A program made the position numbers and the translations under genes. Below are positions 7,356-14,941 of a stretch of DNA of 64,000 nucleotides, in pieces (within the stretch, counting starts at the first letter, position 1; the number at the start of each line of letters is the position of its first letter). The notes beneath the pieces were generated by a model. The model searched no databases and was not told where the DNA came from. It worked only from the letters and a program-made list of their open reading frames with translations. The DNA is from Streptomyces sp. NBC_01571 (GTDB lineage Bacteria; Actinomycetota; Actinomycetes; Streptomycetales; Streptomycetaceae), in the NCBI RefSeq assembly GCF_026339875.1, contig NZ_JAPEPZ010000001.1, positions 9,114,001 to 9,178,000 on the forward strand, in the 5' to 3' direction.

Positions 7356-8666
7356 ATGTCTGACGCACCCACGCGCTACAAGAAATCCCCGGCAACCCAG
7401 GCGGTTCCGGTCCTGGCCGGGCCGCCGGACGGCCGTGCGCGACGCGGGCTGAGCCGGCCGGTGGCCTTCGCCTCGATCGCGGCCGTCTTCATCCTGTTCA
7501 TGGCCGCCTCGAGCGCACCGTCGCCGCTCTACGTCATCTACCAGCAGGAATGGAGCTTCTCGGCCACCACGCTCACCACCGTGTTCGCGGTGTACGTGGT
7601 CGGCATGATCGCCGCGCTCCTCGTGCTCGGGGCGCTGTCCGACCACATCGGCCGCCGGCCCGTCCTGGCCACGGCCATCGTCCTCGAAGCGGTGGCGATG
7701 GTCCTGTTCGTCGTCGCCGGCGACGTCTCCGTACTTCTGACCGCCCGCTTCGTACAGGGAATCGCCACCGGCGCGGCCATGACGACACTCGGCGCGACGC
7801 TCGTCGATCTCAACCCGCCCCACGCACCGCACCGCGCCGGCGTCATCACCGGCGCGGCCCCGACGTTCGGACTCGGTCTGGGCGCGCTGGGCTGCGGTGT
7901 CCTGGCGCAGTACGGGCCGCACCCGACCCGGTTGGTCTACGTGCTGCTGCTCGCCGGAGTGGTCATCGCCGGTCTGCTCGTCGCCCTGCTGCCCGAGACG
8001 GCACAGCGCCGGCCGGGTGCCGCACGGTCGCTGCGGCCGCGTCTGGGCGTCGCTCCGCGCCTGCGCTCGGACCTGATCGCCCTCGTGCCGATCCTGGTGG
8101 CGAGCTGGGCCCTCGGCGGCCTGTACCTCTCGCTCGGTCCGTCCGTGGCCGCCAACCTGTTCGGTCTGTCCAGCCACGTCATCGGCGGCCTCGTGGTCAC
8201 CCTGCTCTGCGGACCCGCCTCGATCACCGTCTTCCTGCTGCGCGGCTGGCCCACCGAGCGCACCCTCGCCCTCGCGGCCGTCCTGCTGCTCGTCGGGACG
8301 GGGGTGGGCCTGGCCGGGGTGGAGGAGCACTCGCTCGCCATGTCCGCGATCGGTACCGCCATCGCCGGTGTCGGCTTCGGCGGGTCGGCCCTGGCCAGCT
8401 TCGGCACGCTGGCCCGGATCGCCGAACCGGCCGAGCGGGGCGAGCTGTTCGCGGTCGCGTTCGTCATCTCCTACCTGGCTTTCAGCGTCCCCGCCGTGGT
8501 CGCCGGTTTCGCCGCCACGAACGTCGGCCTGCATGAGACCTCGGTCGTCTACAGCGCGGCCGTCATCGGCTTCAGCGCCCTCGCGCTCGCCGCCCAGTGG
8601 CTGCGCACCGCACGCGCCAGGAACGCCGACCGCCGCGACCGGATCGCCGGGGTCCAGGACTGGTGA
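7356..8666 (+). CDS. MFS transporter, drug-exporter type
   Basis: A 436-residue membrane protein with about 12 hydrophobic segments. The region after the second segment carries the MFS signature (LGALSDHIGRRPVLATAI), and ARFVQGIATGAAMTTLGATLVD matches motif-B-like sequence in the fourth segment. The N-terminus has ~40 soluble residues. The ATG at 7356 follows GGAGAGGG. It is divergent from a TetR repressor and ends before a very strong intrinsic terminator, so it is a single-gene unit. Likely role is proton-driven efflux of a small hydrophobic or cationic compound; the substrate is not predictable. Confidence 0.87.
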   Translation: MSDAPTRYKKSPATQAVPVLAGPPDGRARRGLSRPVAFASIAAVFILFMAASSAPSPLYVIYQQEWSFSATTLTTVFAVYVVGMIAALLVLGALSDHIGRRPVLATAIVLEAVAMVLFVVAGDVSVLLTARFVQGIATGAAMTTLGATLVDLNPPHAPHRAGVITGAAPTFGLGLGALGCGVLAQYGPHPTRLVYVLLLAGVVIAGLLVALLPETAQRRPGAARSLRPRLGVAPRLRSDLIALVPILVASWALGGLYLSLGPSVAANLFGLSSHVIGGLVVTLLCGPASITVFLLRGWPTERTLALAAVLLLVGTGVGLAGVEEHSLAMSAIGTAIAGVGFGGSALASFGTLARIAEPAERGELFAVAFVISYLAFSVPAVVAGFAATNVGLHETSVVYSAAVIGFSALALAAQWLRTARARNADRRDRIAGVQDW

Positions 8667-8673
8667 CGACACT

Positions 8674-8720
8674 CCCGCACCGACCCGCGGATTCCGCGCG
8701 GTCGGTGCGGGACCGTTTTT
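8674..8720 (+). terminator. Strong intrinsic terminator of the MFS gene
   Basis: CCCGCACCGACC with an inner CGCGG/CCGCG stem pairs with GGTCGGTGCGGG (to 8711) around an ATT loop, followed by ACCGTTTTTG. Long GC stem plus T-run is a classical factor-independent terminator, 8 bases after the stop codon. Confidence 0.85.
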
Positions 8721-8974
8721 GTGCGCCGGTCGCCCGATCGCTCGGGGAATTGCCCGATACGGCGACGTGTCGGATGACCGTGACCCTGCCGAAATCAGCG
8801 CCTTCGCAACGGATTTCACAGAGTGGGGGCTGCCGGAACTCGTCCCGATAGGCGGTCTTCGGCCGGACCCGGGCGCGCACGTCCTCCCACGCCCGGACGA
8901 CACCACCCGTTGACGGGCGTCCTCGTCTCGGCGAACTCGCCGTGCCCACAAGGTGGTTGAGTCCCGGCGGCGCA

Positions 8975-9018
8975 TGCGGCAGGTTTTTCCCGAGTGTTCC
9001 GCAAGGGGGCCTGCCGCA
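8975..9018. repeat. Inverted repeat upstream of the NLP gene
   Basis: TGCGGCAGG (8975-8983) and CCTGCCGCA (9010-9018) are perfect inverted arms with a 26-bp spacer, just upstream of the predicted -35 at 9041. They could be a regulator site. The rest of 8721-9173 holds no convincing gene. Confidence 0.4.
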
Positions 9019-9040
9019 AAGTCCTTGTTTCCGAATGCTC

Positions 9041-9069
9041 TTGAAAACTTGGCCTGTACATTACAGATT
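9041..9069 (+). promoter_or_regulatory. Vegetative-type promoter for the NLP gene
   Basis: TTGAAA (9041-9046), a 17-bp spacer, then CAGATT (9064-9069) fit a housekeeping-type promoter. Transcription would start near 9076, giving a leader of about 100 nt before the ATG at 9174. Confidence 0.5.
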
Positions 9070-9173
9070 ACTCGTCTGCGGGACATGGAGATCACGTCTT
9101 ATGGGGGCAGGAGTGATCTTGCTGTGAAGCGACGCCGCAGCGAACGGTTACCGAGTTCTTCGAGAGGGCGGAA

Positions 9174-9998
9174 ATGAGAAACCTGTCATCACCCGGAGCA
9201 CCTCAGCCGGCTCCCGGACGTCTGAAGCGCAAGGCGTCCTGGTTCGGGGTGCTGTTCGGCGCCACCGTCCTGACCGTCGCGCTCCCTTCGGCGGTGGCCC
9301 AGGCGGACAACCTGCCGAATCTGCCGCAGAACGCCGGAGGCTACGAGGCGTCGTTCTCGCCCGCGTACGACTACGACGGCGACGGCTGCTACCCCGTCGC
9401 CGCCATCGCTCCCGACGGAACGCTCAATCCCGGTCTGAACACCACGGGTGCCGTCAACGGCAGCTGCCGTGACCAGTCCGACCTCGACCGGACGCAGACC
9501 TACGCCCGCTCGAAGTGCAACAACGGATGGTGTGCCGTCGTGTACGCCAGCTACTTCGAGAAGGACCAGGCCGTGGCCGGCAGCGGTCTCGGCGGACACC
9601 GCCACGACTTCGAGCACGTGATCTCCTGGATCAACCAGGCGACCAACCAGGTGGAGTACGTCTCGACCACGCAGCACTCCAGCCAGAAGACCTATGCGCG
9701 GTCCGAGGTCCGGTTCGACGGTTCGCACCCCAAGGTCGTCTACCACAAGGACGGTCTGGGCACGCACTTCTTCCGACTCGCCAACAACAACGACGAGCCT
9801 CCGGAGAACCACTACCACAACTGGCGTCAGCCTCCCATCGTGGACTGGAACGGCTGGCCCAGCATCGAGCTGCGGGACCGGCTGATGAACGCGGACTTCG
9901 GGTCGGCCACCATCAAGACCACGGACAAGGACGACCGCTTCCGCAATCTCCTCAACGCCTCCAAGCCCGCCGGGATCCCGTTCGACCCTTGGAACTGA
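9174..9998 (+). CDS. Secreted NPP1 / Nep1-like protein (NLP family)
   Basis: A 274-residue exported protein. Residues 1-44 are a long signal peptide (basic RLKRK, hydrophobic FGVLFGATVLTVAL, cleavage near AQA-DN). The mature domain carries the NLP heptapeptide region GHRHDFE (141-147), where most family members have GHRHDWE, plus four Cys (DGDGC, GSC, SKCNNGWC), the pattern of type 2 NLPs. His, Asp and Glu of this motif bind a divalent cation in oomycete NLPs that damage plant membranes; bacterial members occur in soil and plant-associated species. Whether this one is cytolytic is not known. It stands alone, with its own promoter and a long hairpin after the stop. Confidence 0.9.
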   Translation: MRNLSSPGAPQPAPGRLKRKASWFGVLFGATVLTVALPSAVAQADNLPNLPQNAGGYEASFSPAYDYDGDGCYPVAAIAPDGTLNPGLNTTGAVNGSCRDQSDLDRTQTYARSKCNNGWCAVVYASYFEKDQAVAGSGLGGHRHDFEHVISWINQATNQVEYVSTTQHSSQKTYARSEVRFDGSHPKVVYHKDGLGTHFFRLANNNDEPPENHYHNWRQPPIVDWNGWPSIELRDRLMNADFGSATIKTTDKDDRFRNLLNASKPAGIPFDPWN

Positions 9999-10020
9999 GC
10001 CCGGGACCGAAGCAGCCCCG

Positions 10021-10065
10021 CGGGTGCTCGTCCCGTACCGGACACGGGACTTGGGCGAGCACCCG
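10021..10065 (+). terminator. Long hairpin after the NLP gene
   Basis: CGGGTGCTCG (10021-10030) pairs with CGAGCACCCG (10056-10065), and an inner TCCCGT...ACACGGGA adds a second stem. There is no T-run, but its place 23 bases after the stop fits a terminator or mRNA-stabilising hairpin. Confidence 0.55.
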
Positions 10066-10246
10066 GCAGGAGACACCAGAGCGGAGCGCCGTTCGTGGAG
10101 CCCGCACAGTGCGACGATCCGTCGTGGACGGCGGTCGCGGGGTGACGGCCTGAACCGTCACCGCCCCTGTCCGCTGCCGCGGACGCCCACGTCGCCCGGA
10201 CGCCGTGGGGCCCGACCGGAACCCGGGTCGGCCCCCACGGCGCAGC

Positions 10247-10420
10247 GCTGTCCGGGGACGGGACATCGCCGAGGTGCTGGCCCTGTCGGTGCGCACCGTC
10301 GACAGCCACCGCCTGCGCGCCTACGCCGAACTCGGCGTCACCACCCGACGCGAACTGGCCCGGACGCTCCGGGCGGTGCCCCCGGGCGCGTCTCCGCAGC
10401 ACGCGCGCCGTCCTTCGTAG
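10247..10420 (+). pseudogene. Remnant of a LuxR-type response regulator DNA-binding domain
   Basis: Only ~45 codons are recognisable: RDIAEVLALSVRTVDSHRLR then AYAELGVTTRRELARTL, the last three helices of a LuxR/FixJ helix-turn-helix. No start, no receiver or sensor domain, and the upstream sequence is not coherent in any frame. It is best read as the 3' end of a deleted regulator gene. Confidence 0.6.
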
Positions 10421-10439
10421 ACCACGTCCACGTCCACGA

Positions 10440-10562
10440 TCACGTCCGGCTGAGCGGCGGCGCCCCACTGATCCTCGTCATCAGGCCCCCGCAGACAGGA
10501 CAGTCACGCTCGTCCATGGATCTCACGGCGAGGAGGTGACCACAGAAGTCGCAAGGGCGCAT
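10440..10562 (-). CDS. 40-residue zinc-ribbon microprotein
   Basis: A very small frame opening with ATG at 10562 behind GATGAGGAC (a GAGG ribosome binding site, spacing short at ~3). The 40 residues contain two knuckles, CDFC (residues 4-7) and CPVC (21-24), each followed by Gly (CGH and CGG), the pattern of a rubredoxin-like or zinc-ribbon fold. The 13-residue spacing between knuckles is compact. An in-frame stop lies 13 codons upstream, so this is the only ATG start. It has no partner in operon distance and lies between the LuxR remnant and a TetR gene. It could bind nucleic acid or a protein partner; function unknown. Confidence 0.6.
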   Translation of the reverse strand: MRPCDFCGHLLAVRSMDERDCPVCGGLMTRISGAPPLSRT

Positions 10563-10689
10563 GTCCTCATCGGGCGGCGGGGTGGCCGGGGCGGCCGCTC
10601 AGGAGGAGCTACCACTCGTCGCGCAGGGCCGCCCTGCCGCCATGTCCTCCGCCACCCGACACCTGTCCTCGGGCAACGGGCGCGTGCGG

Positions 10690-11271
10690 TCAGGGCTGTA
10701 CGGGCTCGCCCTTGAGCCGCGCGGCCACTGTCCGCAGAAGCTGATCGGAGAGCTCGGGGTCGGCGACCGCGCGCGACATCAGCAGCGCGCCGACCATCGC
10801 ACTCAGCGTGAGCATGGCGTCGGCCCGTGCTTCGTCGGAGTCGTCGCCGTCCGCCGTGCCACTGATGAGCTCCAGATAGCCGCGCACCTGCTTTTCGTAC
10901 GCCTCCTTCATCTCGGCCTCGCCACGGCCCGCCGCGGCGCCGAGCGTCACCACCGCGCAGCCCGTTCCCGGAGCGTCGCGGTGGCGGGCGCTGAGGTAGG
11001 AGTCGATCAGACCCGTACGGGGCTCCTCGCGGTTGCGGCGAGCGGCCCGCGCCATCTTGGTCTCCCCGTCGACCAGGGCGAGGGCGGCGGCCTGCCGCAT
11101 CAGGTCGTCGCGCGAGGAGAAGTGCTTGTAGAACCCGCCGTGGGTCAGACCGGCCTCGTTCATCAGCTCGGCGACGCCCGGGCGGGTCAGCCCCTCCTCG
11201 CGGATACGGCGGGCGGCGATCCGCAGGACCCGGTCACGCGACTCCGCCTTGGCTGCCTGGGAGTGACCCAT
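10690..11271 (-). CDS. TetR/AcrR family repressor of a four-gene regulon
   Basis: A 193-residue TetR protein. The DNA-binding part (residues ~8-60) reads RVLRIAARRIREEGLTRPGV, then MNEAGLTHGGFYKHFSSRDD, the classic TetR recognition helix. The C-terminal ligand domain has GCAVVTLGAAAGRG, typical of the group with TetR C-terminal domain 13. An imperfect palindrome of the form TGGATGA-N6-TCAT lies 46 bp upstream of the ATG and recurs before the lipocalin-like and isochorismatase-like genes, so this protein probably represses all three units and itself. The inducer may be the substrate of the neighbouring hydrolase or aldehyde dehydrogenase. Confidence 0.88.
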   Translation of the reverse strand: MGHSQAAKAESRDRVLRIAARRIREEGLTRPGVAELMNEAGLTHGGFYKHFSSRDDLMRQAAALALVDGETKMARAARRNREEPRTGLIDSYLSARHRDAPGTGCAVVTLGAAAGRGEAEMKEAYEKQVRGYLELISGTADGDDSDEARADAMLTLSAMVGALLMSRAVADPELSDQLLRTVAARLKGEPVQP

Positions 11272-11316
11272 GGCAAGACCTCCCGATCTGCGACGACAGC
11301 CGCACCGATCAAATGT

Positions 11317-11336
11317 GGATGACGGACATCATATCC
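11317..11336. promoter_or_regulatory. TetR operator copy 1 (TGGATGA-N6-TCATATC)
   Basis: Sits 46 bp upstream of the TetR start at 11271, in position for autoregulation. Left half TGGATGA is identical in all three copies. Confidence 0.6.
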
Positions 11337-11388
11337 CCTGCCCGGATCGGCCTCCCGGGCCGCCGGGCGGGTCGCGACGGAGCGAGGG

Positions 11389-11838
11389 TCATCGCGCGCG
11401 CTCCCAGACAAGGACACCCGTACGGCGGGCGCCCCAGATCGGGGCGGGCTCGGGCAGGGACAGCCGGAGTCCGTCACCGTCCCGGTCGGCGACCCTGGCC
11501 TGAGTGGTGCCCACCCAGTTGGGAAACAGGCTGAGCTCGACGTGGTGGACCACGAGGTCGTCCTCGGGAACCTCGTAGGTCCCGCCGTACGCCAGGTAGC
11601 CGACGGCCGCCGCGGCCAGCTCCTCGGGCAGGCCCTTCTCGAGGCGGCCCTGCCGGAAACGGGGTCGCAGCGGACGCATGATCTGGGCCGACATGTGACC
11701 GCTGGGTGTGTACGTGATGAGGCCCTGGGGCCGCGGGCCGAAGGGCTGGACGACCTCGCCGTCGTCGACGGCGGTGGCCCGGTACGACACCAGGCGCCAG
11801 GCGCCGACGAGGGTCTCGCGCAGTTCATCGGGATTCAT
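11389..11838 (-). CDS. Lipocalin-like domain protein
   Basis: A 149-residue soluble protein beginning MNPDELRETLVGAWRLVSY; the LxGxWxLVS opening and YTPSGHMSAQIM segment are hallmarks of the lipocalin-like domain family (a beta-barrel of unknown ligand). The frame is open further upstream, but the ATG at 11838 has AAGGAA with good spacing and begins the conserved domain. It ends LVWER. Members are often encoded beside oxidoreductases and may bind or cyclise small hydrophobic molecules; that is inference. A copy of the shared TetR operator lies 82 bp upstream of its start. Confidence 0.75.
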   Translation of the reverse strand: MNPDELRETLVGAWRLVSYRATAVDDGEVVQPFGPRPQGLITYTPSGHMSAQIMRPLRPRFRQGRLEKGLPEELAAAAVGYLAYGGTYEVPEDDLVVHHVELSLFPNWVGTTQARVADRDGDGLRLSLPEPAPIWGARRTGVLVWERAR

Positions 11839-11920
11839 GGGGTTCCTTACCTGCCTTGGTCTTCGACGCTCAGCGCCGCCCTCGTACGGGGCTGTGGCGG
11901 AGGGTCGGTGCCGGGAAATG

Positions 11921-11940
11921 TGGATGATGGAAATCATACA
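11921..11940. promoter_or_regulatory. TetR operator copy 2 (TGGATGA-N6-TCATACA)
   Basis: Second copy of the palindrome, upstream of the lipocalin-like gene (start 11838, minus strand). Confidence 0.6.
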
Positions 11941-11981
11941 GATGAGCCCCGGCGGAGCGCCTGCGAGCTACCTCACGTTGA

Positions 11982-12011
11982 CATTCAGGATGACGCTCAC
12001 CATCCTGAATG
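11982..12011. promoter_or_regulatory. Perfect 11-bp inverted repeat before the isochorismatase-like gene
   Basis: CATTCAGGATG (11982-11992) and CATCCTGAATG (12001-12011) are perfect inverted arms with an 8-bp spacer. It abuts the third TGGATGA operator and may be a second regulator site or a high-affinity variant. Confidence 0.6.
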
Positions 12012-12031
12012 TGGATGAGGACAGTCATCCA
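12012..12031. promoter_or_regulatory. TetR operator copy 3, perfect (TGGATGA-N6-TCATCCA)
   Basis: The only fully symmetric copy, 33 bp upstream of the isochorismatase-like start at 12065, overlapping the expected promoter. Confidence 0.65.
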
Positions 12032-12064
12032 GAATAGAGCGGGAAACATCGAGAAGGACGCACC

Positions 12065-12694
12065 ATGACGGACATCTACGACCCCACCCGCACCGCGGTT
12101 CTGCTGGTCGATCCGTACAACGACTTCCTGTCGGAGGGCGGCAAGATCTGGCCCGCCGTCCAGCAGGTGGCCACCGACGTCGGCCTGCTGGACAACCTGC
12201 GCGCCGTCATCGCCGCCGGCCGCCGGGCCGAGCTGCGGATCGCCTTCGTCCCCCACCGCCGCTGGCAGGAGGGCGACTACGAGGACTGGGACCACCCCAA
12301 CCCCACCCAGCGGCTGGTGCAGGAGCGCCACAGCTTCGCCCGGGGCACCTGGGGCGGCGAGTTCCACCAGGATCTCCAGCCCGCCGACGGTGACGTGATC
12401 GTGCAGGAGCACTGGGCACAGAGCGGTTTCGCCAACACCGATCTGGACTTCCGGCTCAAGCAGCACGGCATCACCCATGTGATCGTCATCGGCCTGCTCG
12501 CCAACACCTGCATCGAGTCCACCAGCCGCTACGCGATGGAGCTCGGCTACCACGTGACCCTCGTCCGCGACGCCACCGCGGCGTTCAAGCCCGAGATGAT
12601 GCACGCCGCCCACGAACTCAACGGCCCCACCTACGCCCACACCATCACCACCACCGCGGAACTCCTGCGGACGCTGGAGAACGGAGAGCACTGA
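12065..12694 (+). CDS. Isochorismatase-like cysteine hydrolase
   Basis: A 209-residue cytoplasmic hydrolase of the isochorismatase/nicotinamidase fold. The nucleophile Asp-type motif is LLVDPYNDFLSEGG near residue 15 and the catalytic Cys is Cys149 in LLANTCIES, followed by the usual GYHVTLVRDATAAF. The catalytic Lys of nicotinamidases is not obvious: the matching segment is VQEHWAQSGFANTD, as I recall in a subgroup with Glu-His there. Likely reaction is hydrolysis of an amide or similar bond. One base separates its stop from the aldehyde dehydrogenase start, so the two form an operon under the TetR operator. Confidence 0.85.
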   Translation: MTDIYDPTRTAVLLVDPYNDFLSEGGKIWPAVQQVATDVGLLDNLRAVIAAGRRAELRIAFVPHRRWQEGDYEDWDHPNPTQRLVQERHSFARGTWGGEFHQDLQPADGDVIVQEHWAQSGFANTDLDFRLKQHGITHVIVIGLLANTCIESTSRYAMELGYHVTLVRDATAAFKPEMMHAAHELNGPTYAHTITTTAELLRTLENGEH

Positions 12695-12695
12695 G

Positions 12696-14273
12696 ATGAC
12701 ACTGACCGGACACCTGCTGATCGGTTCGTCGAACGTCCCGGCATCCGCCGGCACGATGAAGGCACTCGACCCCGCCACGGGGGAGTACATCGGACCGGAG
12801 TTCGCCTTCGGCGGCGCGGCCGAGGTCGACCGTGCCGCGCGCCTGGCCGACGAGGCCTTCGACAGCTACAACCGCACCGGACCGAAGGAACGCGCCGCGT
12901 TCCTCGACCTGATCGCGGACCGGCTGGACGGGATCAACCAGGAGCTGGCCGAGCGGGCGGCCCTGGAGACCGGCCTGCCCGTTGCACAGCTCCAGGGCGA
13001 GGCGGCCAAGGCCGCCTCCCAGTTCCGGCAGTTCGCCGGCGTGGTCCGCGCGGGCCGCTTCCGCGACGCCGCCATCGACCCGGCGCAGCCGGAGCGGCAG
13101 CCGCGGCCGCGGATGGACCACCGACTGCAGAAGATCGCCATCGGGCCGGTCGCCATCTTCGGCGCGAGCAACTTCCCCATCTCGTACTCCGTCGCCGGCG
13201 GCGACACCGCCTCCGCGCTGGCGGCGGGCGCCCCGGTCGTCCTCAAGGCCCACAACGCCCACCCGGGCGCCTCGGAGCTCCAGGCGCGCGCCATCCGCAG
13301 CGCGGTCCTCGACTCAGGGCTGCACGAGGGAGTGTTCTCCATGGTGCGAGGCGCGGGCAACGAGATCGGTGAGGCACTGGTGGACCACCCGCTGATCAAG
13401 GCGGTGACCTTCACCGGTTCCGAGCGCGGCGGCATGGCGCTGTACCGGCGGGCCCAGTCGCGTCCGGACCCGATCCCCGTCTTCGCCGAGATGACCAGCG
13501 TCAACCCCACCTTCGTCCTGCCCACGGCGCTCGCGGCGCGCGGCACCGAGATCGGCGACGGGTTCGCCGAGCGCATGCTCGTCAACGTCGGCCAGGCCTG
13601 CCTGAAGCCCGCGATCCTGCTCGCCGTCGACGGCCCGGGCTACGCCGAGATGCGTGACGCGGCCACGGCGCGGGTGAACGCCATGGGCGCGCGCACCATG
13701 CTGACCCCGGGCATCCACGACGCCTACGACCAAGGCGCACGGCGACTGCTCGAGTCGGGCGCCGAGACCCTCACCGAGGGCCCGGAGTCCCAGGGTCCCT
13801 GGGAGGGCCGCTCGCGGCTGCTGGAGGTCGACGGGCAGCGGTTCCTGACGGATCCCGGCCTGGCCGAGGAGGTCTTCGGACCGGCGGCGCTCCTGGTGCG
13901 CCTGACCGACCTGGCCCAACTCCTCGAGGTGGCCCGGACATTCCGCGGTCAGCTGTCGGCGACGATGCACCTCGACGAGGCCGACCACGGGGACGCGGCA
14001 CGACTGCTGCCGATCCTGGAACGGCGTACCGGTCGGATCGTGGTGAACGCGTTCGCCCACCCGCAGGAGGTCGGAGACGCGACCATCCACGGCGGCCCCT
14101 TCCCGGCCACCACCGACAGCCGCTTCACCTCGGTCGGTATGACGTCCATCGACCGCTTCCTGCGGCCCGTCACCTACCAGGGCTTCCCCGACGCGCTGCT
14201 GCCGGACGCGCTGGCCGCGGACAACCCCCTGGGGCTGCCGCGCCTGGTCGACGGACACCTCACCCAGGACTGA
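12696..14273 (+). CDS. Aldehyde dehydrogenase (NADP+), ketoglutarate-semialdehyde type
   Basis: A 525-residue aldehyde dehydrogenase. Catalytic Cys302 is in NVGQACLKPA and the general base Glu265 in FAEMTSVNP; the cofactor region reads FGASNFPISYSVAGGDTASA and VTFTGSERGG. This architecture (GG or ER after the TGS motif and GGDTASALAAG) matches alpha-ketoglutaric semialdehyde dehydrogenases and fatty-aldehyde NADP+ enzymes. ATG at 12696 lies 1 base after the isochorismatase-like stop, with GGAGAG upstream. Together they could turn an amide- or amine-derived compound into an acid via an aldehyde; this is inferred from linkage only. Confidence 0.88.
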   Translation: MTLTGHLLIGSSNVPASAGTMKALDPATGEYIGPEFAFGGAAEVDRAARLADEAFDSYNRTGPKERAAFLDLIADRLDGINQELAERAALETGLPVAQLQGEAAKAASQFRQFAGVVRAGRFRDAAIDPAQPERQPRPRMDHRLQKIAIGPVAIFGASNFPISYSVAGGDTASALAAGAPVVLKAHNAHPGASELQARAIRSAVLDSGLHEGVFSMVRGAGNEIGEALVDHPLIKAVTFTGSERGGMALYRRAQSRPDPIPVFAEMTSVNPTFVLPTALAARGTEIGDGFAERMLVNVGQACLKPAILLAVDGPGYAEMRDAATARVNAMGARTMLTPGIHDAYDQGARRLLESGAETLTEGPESQGPWEGRSRLLEVDGQRFLTDPGLAEEVFGPAALLVRLTDLAQLLEVARTFRGQLSATMHLDEADHGDAARLLPILERRTGRIVVNAFAHPQEVGDATIHGGPFPATTDSRFTSVGMTSIDRFLRPVTYQGFPDALLPDALAADNPLGLPRLVDGHLTQD

Positions 14274-14533
14274 CGCACGTCCCCGTGCGGTTGCTCAGCG
14301 AGCGACCGGCCGCAACACGGCGTCACTTGACGACGGTGTCCGCTTCACGCGGACCCGGGCCGGCTGCCCGGCCGGTCGTGCCCGCGCTCCGTTCGTGCCG
14401 CCACCATGACCACACGTCAAGGTCGCCACCTGGTACGGCAGGAGGACCGGGCGGCCTGCCGGTGGACCGCGTGGTCAGCGCGCAGGCGCCCGCGCCGAAC
14501 CGCCCGGCCCGTGCACCCCTGCCGCGTCGACCT

Positions 14534-14584
14534 GCGCGCAGGGTCTGCGGAGCCGGTGCCGCGCGCAGGGTCTGCGGAGCCGGT
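14534..14584 (+). repeat. 24-bp direct repeat, two copies
   Basis: The 24-bp unit beginning GCGCGCAGGGTCTGCGG occurs at 14534-14557 and 14561-14584, period 27. It lies in a gene-free stretch (14274-14941) just before a large inverted-repeat structure. Confidence 0.7.
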
Positions 14585-14627
14585 ACGCCATGGGCCGCGT
14601 GTCCCCACCTTCAGGGTTCGCACCCGC

Positions 14628-14718
14628 AAGAGGCCGTTGTCCTCCCCGTTTCGGGGTCCGTAGTGGTCCGCGCCGACCACTACGGACCGATCCGCCTCGG
14701 GCAGGACAACGGCCTCTT
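14628..14718. repeat. Nested inverted-repeat structure with three stems (cloverleaf-like)
   Basis: A 16-bp perfect outer stem, AAGAGGCCGTTGTCCT (14628-14643) with its complement at 14703-14718, encloses a short CCCCG-TTT-CGGGG hairpin (14644-14656) and a hairpin with up to 14 perfect pairs (14655-14668 with 14675-14688; 12 pairs if the two hairpins are not overlapped). A run of compensating pairs this long is not expected by chance. It could be a MITE-like element, a structured RNA or a replication/cruciform element. Flanking direct repeats of a target-site type were not seen. Confidence 0.7.
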
Positions 14719-14821
14719 TGCTGACGAAGCGCCAAATGTGCAGGTCACCGGCCGCTTTTTACGGTTGTCCGGTGCGTTCTGAGCCGCGTTCCGCGCGTGC
14801 CGGACCGGATTTCCCGTACGC

Positions 14822-14941
14822 CCAATCGGATTCCTGACCCCCGGTCTTCCGCGTGTCTAATACGGCGGATAAAGGGATTATCGGTATTTTCAATCACAGA
14901 TCGGCTGCTTGGCCGACGTCTCAGAGATAGGGAAGAGTGAC
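14822..14941 (+). promoter_or_regulatory. Conserved leader of secreted Gly-rich protein copy 1
   Basis: This block, from CGCCCAATCGG to the start codon, matches the block before the paralogue at 21236-21361 (shared CCCAATYGG, ATAAAGRGATTATCGGT, CGGCTGCTTGGCCGACG-type hairpin, GGGAAGAG). The RNA-level similarity suggests the same promoter and a structured 5' leader. Confidence 0.55.

Noticed and set aside
8767..8913. 49-codon plus-strand frame beginning GTG (VSDDRDPAEISAFATD)
   Set aside because: No ribosome binding site and only moderate third-position GC; just after a strong terminator.
14628..14718. Nested stems as a tRNA gene
   Set aside because: No acceptor CCA-type pattern, anticodon arm or T-loop; stem lengths do not fit a tRNA.
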